This document shows positions 58,107 to 64,000 of a DNA stretch of 64,000 nt, piece after piece. The translations under genes and the position numbers were made by a program. This DNA is from Sphingorhabdus sp. EL138. GTDB lineage: Bacteria; Pseudomonadota; Alphaproteobacteria; Sphingomonadales; Sphingomonadaceae. Each line of letters opens with the position of its first letter. Position 1 is the first letter of the stretch. The stretch covers positions 57,439 to 121,438 of the forward strand of contig NZ_CAMCWY010000005.1 of assembly GCF_945882965.1 (NCBI RefSeq), written 5' to 3'. Below the pieces are notes generated by a model, which saw nothing but the letters and a program-made list of their open reading frames with translations, was not told the DNA's origin and did no database searches.

Positions 58107-59260
58107 ACGCACAGGACCAAGCGCTGTTTGATCGCGTGACCGCCAGTTTTGCGGAGCAGTTCGGCCACGCCCCGGACCTTGTCGTGCGCGCCCCCGGGCG
58201 GGTGAACCTGATCGGTGAACATACCGACTATAATGACGGCTTTGTCCTGCCCTGCGCGATTGGCCCGGCCAATATGGTTGCGATCAGCAAGCGCGATGAT
58301 GATATGATCGAGGTGGTCGCCGCCGATTTTGAAAACGCGCGCGACAGCTTCGCCCTGACACCCCGGCCAGAACGCAATCTAAGCCAGCCCTGGGCGGATT
58401 ATGTGCGCGGAATGTTGTCTGCCTTGCAAAAAGCGGGATGCACCCTCAGCAGCGCTAAAATCGCCATTGCGGGCAATCTGCCCAAAGGGGCCGGCCTGTC
58501 GTCATCCGCCGCGCTCACAGTGGCGGTGGGCAAGGCCAACTTAGCGCTTAACGGAATCGACATGGACAACATCCGCCTCGCGCAAATCGCGCAACGGGCG
58601 GAATGTGATTTTGTCGGCACCCAATGCGGCATCATGGACCAATTGATTTCAGCGCAGGGCAAGGCGGACCATGCTTTGTTAATCGATTGCCGCAGCTTGG
58701 AACTGACCGACGTGCGCATATCCGATGATATCGCAATCATGATCGTCCATTCTGGCGTCACCCGCGGCTTGGTTGACGGGCCTTACAACGCACGACGGCG
58801 GCAAACTGCGGCGGCAGCCGCAGCTATGGGGGTAACAGCGTTGCGCGACGCCAACCTTGATATGCTGGCCGCAGCGCGTCTCGACGCGGTCACAACCGCA
58901 CGTGCACGGCATGTCATTACCGAGAACCAGCGCACATTGGACGCCGCCGACGCGCTTGCCAAAAGCGACCTTGCCGCGCTTGGTAAGTTGATGGCGCAAA
59001 GCCATGTGTCGATGCGCGACGATTTCGAAATCACTGTTCCGGCGATTGATGATTTGGTAGCGCAGTTGCAAGATGCGATCGGTAATCAAGGGGGCGCACG
59101 GATGACAGGCGGAGGATTTGGCGGCGCATGCGTGGCGATCATGCCGCGTTCGCGGGTGGCGGATGTGCAGGCCGCAATAGAAACGACCTATAAAACGCCA
59201 AATGGCAATGCGCCGCTGATTATATTTGAACGTCCCGGCCCCGGTGCCGCCATTTTATGA
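58103..59260 (+). CDS. galK: Galactokinase
   Basis: Phosphorylates galactose at C1. The 385 residues contain the galactokinase signature GRVNLIGEHTDYNDGFVLPC, the ATP-binding GAGLSSSAALTVAVG near residue 132 and the third GHMP motif GARMTGGGFGGACVA near 331. The catalytic Arg/Asp pair (GEHTDYN and QCGIMDQ) is present. It overlaps galT by four bases at its start and the peptidyl-prolyl isomerase gene by four at its end. No galE or galM is in the window. Confidence 0.95.
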   Translation: MNAQDQALFDRVTASFAEQFGHAPDLVVRAPGRVNLIGEHTDYNDGFVLPCAIGPANMVAISKRDDDMIEVVAADFENARDSFALTPRPERNLSQPWADYVRGMLSALQKAGCTLSSAKIAIAGNLPKGAGLSSSAALTVAVGKANLALNGIDMDNIRLAQIAQRAECDFVGTQCGIMDQLISAQGKADHALLIDCRSLELTDVRISDDIAIMIVHSGVTRGLVDGPYNARRRQTAAAAAAMGVTALRDANLDMLAAARLDAVTTARARHVITENQRTLDAADALAKSDLAALGKLMAQSHVSMRDDFEITVPAIDDLVAQLQDAIGNQGGARMTGGGFGGACVAIMPRSRVADVQAAIETTYKTPNGNAPLIIFERPGPGAAIL

Positions 59261-60069
59261 TATATGATTGGATGAAGCAGGCAATGCGCGAGCCGTTGGT
59301 GCATTTCCTTGGCGCAGGGTCGGCCTTGTTCCTGCTGATGGGGCAGTTTGGCGGGGAAGACAGCCTTGACCGCAGCATCACGATCAATGAAGCAGAAGTT
59401 GCGCGGCTCGCGTCGCAATGGGAACAGACATGGCGCAGCCCACCTACACCGCAAATACTCGACAGCCTGATCCGCGATTATATCAAGGAAGAAATCTATT
59501 TCCGTGAGGCTATGCGCCTTGGCCTTGACGTCGATGACCCCGTCATCCGCCGCCGCTTGCGCGCAAAAATGGAATTTCTGGCGACGGCAGAAATCCAGAA
59601 TATGGAGCCGACGGACGCGGCGCTTGAACGATATTATGCGGCGAACACTATTCTTTATGCCGAAAAACCGGCCTTCAGTTTCGATCAGCAGTTTTTGGGC
59701 GAGGATGAAGACAGCGCCAAAGATTCTGTCCTAGCCCTGAACGCCGGAAAGCCAGTGCAGGCGCAGCCGCTGAGCGTATCTGCCAGCATGGACAAAGCTG
59801 CCTCAGATGTCATCACCCGAGAATTTGGCGATGGCTTTGCCGACAGCTTGCGCAATTTGCCGCAAGGGCGTTGGAGCGGGCCAGTCCAGTCCGGTTTCGG
59901 CTGGCATGCCGTCCGCGTCCGCGACGTTGTTGCGGCAGGGACACCGCCTTTGTCCGAGATTCGCCAGCGTGTATCCAACGACTGGCGTGCCAAAACGCAG
60001 GCCACGCGTGAGGCCGCTGCCTATCAGGCATTGCTCGACGGATATGACATTCGCATTGCCAAGCCGTGA
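59257..60069 (+). CDS. Membrane-anchored parvulin-type peptidyl-prolyl isomerase
   Basis: A 270-residue protein with an N-terminal hydrophobic anchor (LVHFLGAGSALFLLMGQFG) and a SurA/PpiD-like layout. An N-terminal helical chaperone part contains LDSLIRDYIKEEIYFREAMR, and a parvulin-like C-terminal domain contains GRWSGPVQSGFGWHAVRVRD. The PPIase domain is reduced, so activity is uncertain; a chaperone role for a membrane or periplasmic partner is likely. It overlaps galK by four bases, and hupE starts inside or right at its stop. Such isomerase-HupE pairs recur in sphingomonads. Confidence 0.78.
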   Translation: MIYDWMKQAMREPLVHFLGAGSALFLLMGQFGGEDSLDRSITINEAEVARLASQWEQTWRSPPTPQILDSLIRDYIKEEIYFREAMRLGLDVDDPVIRRRLRAKMEFLATAEIQNMEPTDAALERYYAANTILYAEKPAFSFDQQFLGEDEDSAKDSVLALNAGKPVQAQPLSVSASMDKAASDVITREFGDGFADSLRNLPQGRWSGPVQSGFGWHAVRVRDVVAAGTPPLSEIRQRVSNDWRAKTQATREAAAYQALLDGYDIRIAKP

Positions 60070-61055
60070 TGATCCGTTTTCTCCTTTTGCTCTGTCTTGC
60101 GACTGGCTTTGCGGCAATTGCCCGCGCCGATGACTTGCAGCCGGGCTATCTGGAAATCCGCGAGCGGGAAGCCGTACCCCACCAATATAAAATTACATGG
60201 AAAGCGCCCATCCGGCCCGGCCTTGCCGCGCGCGTCGTGCCGATATTCCCGCGCGATTGCGTAGCGACCGAACCCGTACGCAGCGTTGATGCCGCTGCAC
60301 TGCTGGCGCGCTGGGACATTGATTGCGGCGCAACATTGGCTGGCCGCTCTGTCCGCTTGAGCGGCATGGAGAACACAGCCGCCGACGCATTACTGCGCTA
60401 TCAATCCGCGTCTGGAATCACGCAAGCCGCGCGGCTAACGCCCGGCAACCCAGCCGCTGTAATCCTGCAAAAGGCGGACCGATGGCAGGTTGCCCGCACC
60501 TATTTCGTCACTGGTGTCGAACATATCCTAATGGGATATGACCATTTGTTATTTGTGCTGTGCCTTGTGCTTTTGCTCAACGGTGCATGGCGCGTGGCGG
60601 CAACGGTGACGGCTTTCACGATAGCACATTCGCTGACCTTAGTGGCCACAACCCTTGAGCTTATTAGCGTCCCCGGCCCGCCGGTTGAGGCCGCGATTGC
60701 GTTATCGATTGTCTTCCTTGCGGTCGAAATACTAAAGCGCAAACTCGGTGCGCCGCGCTTGTCAGAGCGTTTTCCGTGGGTCGTCGCCTTTCTGTTTGGC
60801 TTGCTGCATGGCTTTGGCTTTGCAGGGGCTTTGGCCGAAATCGGATTGCCGCAGGGCGAAGTGCCGATGGCGTTGCTGACGTTTAATCTGGGCGTTGAGG
60901 CGGGCCAGCTTGTCATCGTCGCCGGGGCGATGTTGGCTTTATGGGCGCTTCACCGCGTTCATGCGCTTTACGCCGCCCGCGCCCAGATGATCAGCGCTTA
61001 TGCCATTGGCAGCATCGCTTTTATGTGGTTGCTGCAACGCGTATTGTCGGCTTAA
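60069..61055 (+). CDS. HupE/UreJ-family membrane protein
   Basis: A 328-residue protein of the HupE/UreJ_2 family (328 from ATG 60069; GTG 60066 adds one residue and keeps a four-base overlap). A signal peptide (LLLLCLATGFAAIARA) precedes a periplasmic domain of about 130 residues, then six transmembrane helices. The conserved HupE motifs are GYDHLLFVLCLV, FTIAHSLTLVA, GLLHGFGFAGAL and FNLGVEAGQ. HupE relatives are nickel or metal permeases; no hydrogenase or urease gene is nearby, so the metal and purpose are open. The upstream isomerase may help fold its periplasmic domain. Confidence 0.82.
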   Translation: MIRFLLLLCLATGFAAIARADDLQPGYLEIREREAVPHQYKITWKAPIRPGLAARVVPIFPRDCVATEPVRSVDAAALLARWDIDCGATLAGRSVRLSGMENTAADALLRYQSASGITQAARLTPGNPAAVILQKADRWQVARTYFVTGVEHILMGYDHLLFVLCLVLLLNGAWRVAATVTAFTIAHSLTLVATTLELISVPGPPVEAAIALSIVFLAVEILKRKLGAPRLSERFPWVVAFLFGLLHGFGFAGALAEIGLPQGEVPMALLTFNLGVEAGQLVIVAGAMLALWALHRVHALYAARAQMISAYAIGSIAFMWLLQRVLSA

Positions 61056-61381
61056 GCGCCAAAGCCGAAATCTGAAATCTGAAATCACAGGGTTTTTACT
61101 GTATTCTGTGCCTGATAGATATTTGTCACCTCGGTTATTTATTAACGCGCTTCCAAAACCTTCGAGGGCGCAGGGAATTCGAATATGCTTTTGCAGCTGA
61201 GAAATGCGTATGTCGACAGATCTGACGCATGCTCATATCCCATGATGACGCAAAATCTCGGCATTTACGCCAGTCTGTATCGCGTAATTTAGGTAACAAC
61301 TGCTGTGCGAATTCGGTAAGCAAAGGTTTAAGGGCGCATTGCTTAAAGCGAAGCGACTGACGTGCAGCATAAGGGGCGGAC
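61056..61381. other. Intergenic stretch before the nucleoside transporter
   Basis: A 326-base stretch with no supported gene. It holds a short tandem (GAAATCT repeated near 61070-61085) and a minus-strand open frame of about 80 codons (61135 to about 61382) whose start overlaps that of the transporter gene; its composition is basic (Arg/Lys-rich) with no family resemblance. It may contain the transporter's promoter, but none stands out. Confidence 0.5.
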
Positions 61382-62662
61382 ATGGTGATTTTGCAGCAGG
61401 GACATTTGCAACAGGGACAGGGATTGATTGGCATTGCGTTGATCCTAACGCTCGCATGGGCGTTGTCCGAAGACCGCGCAGCACGGCCGTCCTGGCGCTG
61501 GATTTTCGGCGCGCTTTTTGTGCAAATTGCGCTCGCGCTGGCGGTTACACGGGTGCCTTTCATCTGGACCTTAGTCGGCTATGCCAATGAAGCGGTCGCA
61601 GCCGTGGAAAAGGCGACATTGGTCGGGTCAAGTTACATGTTCGGCTATACCGGCGGCGCGCCAATCCCCTTTGTGCTCAAGCCCGGCGTGGAAGAGCCCG
61701 TCATCGTCGCATTTCAAATATTGCCGCTGATCATCGTCTTTTCCGCGCTATCGGCCTTGTTATGGCATTGGGGCATCTTGCGCGCTGCGGTCCGTGGCCT
61801 GTCATGGGCGTTACGCAAGACCTTAGGCGTCAGCGGCGTCGTTGGGCTTGGCGGCGGCGCAACCATGTTTTTGGGCGTGGTCGAAACCCCGCTTGTCCTG
61901 CGGGCGTGGTTTGAACGGATGAGCCGGGCCGAATTGTTCATGATCATGGTGTTGATCATGGCGACAATCTCCGGCGCCATTCTTGTCCTGTATGCCACCA
62001 CCTTGTCCAAGACCGTGCCGAACGCCGTGGGCCATATGATTGTAGCCTCGCTGATTTCCTTACCCGCCGCCGTGCTTATTGCGCGGCTGATGGTCCCTGG
62101 CGACGGCAGCATAAGTGCAGAAGATGCCGACGCCGACCTGAAATATGAAAGCAGCATGGACGCAGTCATCAAAGGCACGATGGAGGGCATCCAATTGGTG
62201 CTGGCCGTCATCGCCATCATCATCGTCGTGTTTGCCTTGGTCAATTTGACCGACCAGTTGCTGGCCCTGCTGCCCCAAGTAGATGCACAGCCCCTCACCC
62301 TCAAACGCGCGTTCGGCTGGCTGTTTGCGCCGTTGATGTGGAGCATTGGCATTCCATGGGACCAAGCACCAGCGGCAGGGGCATTAATGGGCACAAAGAC
62401 CATCCTTAACGAATATGTCGCCTATCTTGATCTCGCCGCCCTGCCCGCCGATACCTTTGACGCGCGCAGCAAGCTGATCATCACATATGCCTTATGCGGC
62501 GTTGCAAACCTTGCCAGCGTCGGCCTGTTGGTATCGACCATCGCCACGCTCGCCCCCACACGGCGCGCAGAGGTCTCCGCTCTGGGCATGAAAAGCTGGG
62601 CCGCCGGCAATATGGCCTCTGCGATGACAGGCGCAGTTATTGGCCTTGTCACCTTGACCTGA
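61382..62662 (+). CDS. Concentrative nucleoside transporter (CNT/NupC family)
   Basis: A 426-residue ion-coupled nucleoside importer of the inner membrane. The conserved CNT blocks are VGSSYMFGY and VFQILPLIIVFSALSALLW-like FQILPLIIVFSALSALLWHW, then LGGGATMFLGVVETPLVLR (the core nucleoside-binding EAP/ETP region), and IPWDQAPAAGALMGTKTILNEYVAY (the second, with NEYVAY). Around ten helices. The N-terminal residues VILQQGHLQQGQG are polar and lead into the first helix. It is a stand-alone gene following a 326-base gap. Whether coupling is to sodium or protons cannot be told. Confidence 0.92.
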   Translation: MVILQQGHLQQGQGLIGIALILTLAWALSEDRAARPSWRWIFGALFVQIALALAVTRVPFIWTLVGYANEAVAAVEKATLVGSSYMFGYTGGAPIPFVLKPGVEEPVIVAFQILPLIIVFSALSALLWHWGILRAAVRGLSWALRKTLGVSGVVGLGGGATMFLGVVETPLVLRAWFERMSRAELFMIMVLIMATISGAILVLYATTLSKTVPNAVGHMIVASLISLPAAVLIARLMVPGDGSISAEDADADLKYESSMDAVIKGTMEGIQLVLAVIAIIIVVFALVNLTDQLLALLPQVDAQPLTLKRAFGWLFAPLMWSIGIPWDQAPAAGALMGTKTILNEYVAYLDLAALPADTFDARSKLIITYALCGVANLASVGLLVSTIATLAPTRRAEVSALGMKSWAAGNMASAMTGAVIGLVTLT

Positions 62663-62819
62663 GCCGTTTCATCCGTTCAGGACGCTTGGCTGGCGGTCGT
62701 GCAGGTATTTTTAAGCGGATTGCAATTTGCCGTGGGGCGTCTTTGCCTTTAAGGCGTTATCCAAGGTCATCGCTGGCGTGCACCGCTTTACCAACACATC
62801 AAATGGATAACACAAGAAT

Positions 62820-63146
62820 ATGTCTTCATACAAAGAGCCGTCGTTTCAAGAGCGTGCAGCCTTAGCCAAAAAGGCGAAGCTGGATGCCGTTAATAAGCTG
62901 CGCGCAAAGCCAAAGCTTGACGAAGCGACCCTTGCAGCACGGCGCGCCGCCGCCGAAGCACGCGAACAGGCGCAAGCACAAGCCCGCGCAGAGAAAATAG
63001 CGGCCCGCGAACGGGAAAAGGCCGAGAAGCTGGAACGTGCGAAAATGTCATTAGAGCCCGCCGTGCCAACAAAAACCGACGAAGAACGCAAGCTTGAACG
63101 CGATGCCAAATATGCCGCCCGAAAAGGCCGCAAAGGCAAGAAATAG
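62820..63146 (+). CDS. DUF6481-type small charged protein
   Basis: A 108-residue highly charged protein consisting mainly of one long helix of Ala, Glu, Arg and Lys (REREKAEKLERAKMS) with a basic end (RKGRKGKK). The start MSSYKEPSFQERAALAKKAK is the recognisable N-terminus of the DUF6481 family of sphingomonads. Function is unknown; the composition suggests a nucleic-acid or ribosome-associated protein, or simply a coiled coil, as inference. It follows the nucleoside transporter after 157 bases. Confidence 0.75.
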   Translation: MSSYKEPSFQERAALAKKAKLDAVNKLRAKPKLDEATLAARRAAAEAREQAQAQARAEKIAAREREKAEKLERAKMSLEPAVPTKTDEERKLERDAKYAARKGRKGKK

Positions 63147-63737
63147 CTGAACTGCGGGGGCCCATATCGGCGATGTACATCATGTGTATTTTAAGGATAA
63201 TAATCCCGATACGGTTGATTTCCTCTGCGATGTTTACCGCAAAGACCTTAGCATCAAGGGTGGTTGCCTAACGCACGAATGTGCCAAACTCTGTTATGGT
63301 GCTGTCCCTAGTTTCCTAAAACCGGCTCGACGACATATGTTTCCCGCGCGTGATTTCTGACAGGAGGGGCACCTGTTTCAGGCACAGCTGGTGCGCGCCC
63401 TGTCCCCCCACGCTTTGATGGGTTTTGCTTCATAGGCCGTTGACGGCTGAGAATGTCTCCTGCGGTGCAGTCTGAGGCTTTGGTGCCCATGAGCTGCGCC
63501 ATGCGTGGGAACAAAGGTCACCATAGCCTGTTAATTGACCAAGCGAACGCGCGACAATTTTTTGACCTCTGTGTTGAAATCACAACGCTTCTGTCGAACC
63601 CGCGCCGTCTTCTGATTGCTACCAAAATGTATAAGGATTTCGTGTGTTTGAATTTATCGAACGCAACACCTTTAAAGATTGTAGGACTGTACGGACTCGC
63701 GGGACATCTTTCATATTGCCGATAGGCAAGCAGAAGG
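63147..63737. other. Poorly coding accessory stretch before the insertion sequence
   Basis: About 590 bases with no recognisable gene. A minus-strand frame of 68 codons (63308-63514) and an opposing plus-strand frame read from around 63185 to 63359, ending in KPARRHMFPARDF, overlap and neither matches a family I know. From 63680 the sequence is probably the left end of the insertion sequence. It may be scar tissue from earlier insertions. Confidence 0.4.
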
Positions 63738-64000
63738 ATGGAACCGATGACCAAGGAAGAACGAGATATTCAGCGCAAGCTAAAGGTGCTGCGCCATACT
63801 GAGAAGATTGGTGATGCGGGCAAAGCGTGCCGATACTTCGGCATTGGCAGATCAAGCTTCTACCGCTGGAAAGCCTCATTCGAGCGGAACGGCGAAGCCG
63901 GGCTGATCAATGCAAAGCCCATTCCAAAGAACCCTGCTAACCAGACGCCACCCGAGATCGTGGAGAAGGTCCTTTACCTGCGCAGCAAATATCATCTCGG
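63680..64000 (+). mobile_element. IS481-like insertion sequence, left part
   Basis: The left end is proposed at TGTAGGACTGTACGGACTCG (63680), which has the TGT start and G/C-rich body typical of IS481 terminal repeats, 58 bases before the transposase frame. The right end lies beyond the window, so neither the matching inverted repeat nor the target duplication can be verified. Confidence 0.6.
63738..64000 (+). CDS. IS481-family transposase, 5' part only
   Basis: The open frame from ATG 63738 (or 63747, MTKEERDIQRKLKVLRHTEK) runs off the right edge; about 87 residues are visible. They form an N-terminal HTH (ACRYFGIGRSSFYRWKASFE) followed by the linker GLINAKPIPKNPANQTPPEI and VEKVLYLRSKYHLG, which is highly characteristic of one IS481 subgroup whose DDE integrase core would follow. 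No frameshift is seen in the visible part, so the copy may be intact. Confidence 0.82.
   Translation, partial: MEPMTKEERDIQRKLKVLRHTEKIGDAGKACRYFGIGRSSFYRWKASFERNGEAGLINAKPIPKNPANQTPPEIVEKVLYLRSKYHL

Noticed and set aside
61135..61563. Minus-strand open frame before and across the nucleoside transporter start
   Set aside because: The part upstream of the transporter is basic and unrecognised and the rest is antisense to it; no ribosome-binding site evidence supports it.

Overview
The window is a stretch of chromosome from an alphaproteobacterium, most likely of the order Sphingomonadales. This is inferred from the cpoB-tilS-ftsH order, a GyrB with the long proteobacterial insertion, ribosomal protein S5 with an arginine/glycine-rich N-terminus, an intracellular PHB depolymerase, a small DUF6481-type protein, and protein sequences that read like Sphingopyxis/Sphingorhabdus relatives. 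No tRNA, rRNA, CRISPR array or prophage was seen. Almost all of it is ordinary housekeeping chromosome with very short intergenic gaps.

Region by region. 1-8.6 kb: the start of a PHB depolymerase (minus, running off the left edge), an ABC exporter, two divergent DUF465 miniproteins, the nitrogen-PTS enzyme I (ptsP), a RodZ-like HTH membrane protein, cpoB and tilS. 8.7-16.8 kb: ftsH, a small secreted protein, rpoZ, a PLD-family phospholipid synthase convergent with a PmtA-like methyltransferase, a monooxygenase-fold protein coupled to an MFS transporter, and a LysR regulator. 17-30 kb: xseB-ispA-coaD, an acyl-CoA synthetase/DUF2721 pair, gyrB, rlpA, ygfZ, pyrC, rarD, small secreted and membrane proteins and an S9 prolyl oligopeptidase. 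30.1-51.6 kb: a nearly continuous minus-strand translation cluster. Read in transcription order it is rpsL-rpsG-fusA-tuf-rpsJ-rplC-rplD-rplW-rplB-rpsS-rplV-rpsC-rplP-rpmC-rpsQ-rplN-rplX-rplE-rpsN-rpsH-rplF-rplR-rpsE-rpmD-rplO-secY-adk, then three genes foreign to the usual order (secreted SRPBCC protein, RimB-like protease, RimK-like ligase), then rpsM-rpsK-rpoA-rplQ. 51.8-54.8 kb: a type III polyketide synthase with a coupled methyltransferase, and a PhoX-type phosphatase. 54.9-61 kb: six overlapping plus-strand genes gltX-ung-galT-galK-PPIase-hupE. 61.4-64 kb: a CNT nucleoside transporter, a DUF6481 protein, a poorly coding stretch, and the start of an IS481-like insertion sequence cut by the right edge.

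Three signals are not explained by ordinary annotation. First, a family of short repeats built on GGGTCAGGACC: two copies are full inverted-repeat elements (11184-11448 and 13894-13995) whose arms differ between copies but match perfectly within each copy, and others are solo arms lying exactly at the stop codons of convergent genes (13158, 23937) or next to an operon terminator (30067). Second, a 213-base gap between rpsJ and rplC, inside an otherwise tightly packed operon, that can fold into several hairpins including a nested three-helix element. Third, a RimK/RimB-type ribosome-modification module placed inside the ribosomal protein cluster, followed by a strong-looking promoter that would give rpsM-rplQ its own transcription start.

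Start codons were chosen by ribosome-binding site and family length. Several differ from the longest open frame, and rpsM and the RimB-like gene appear to start at TTG.
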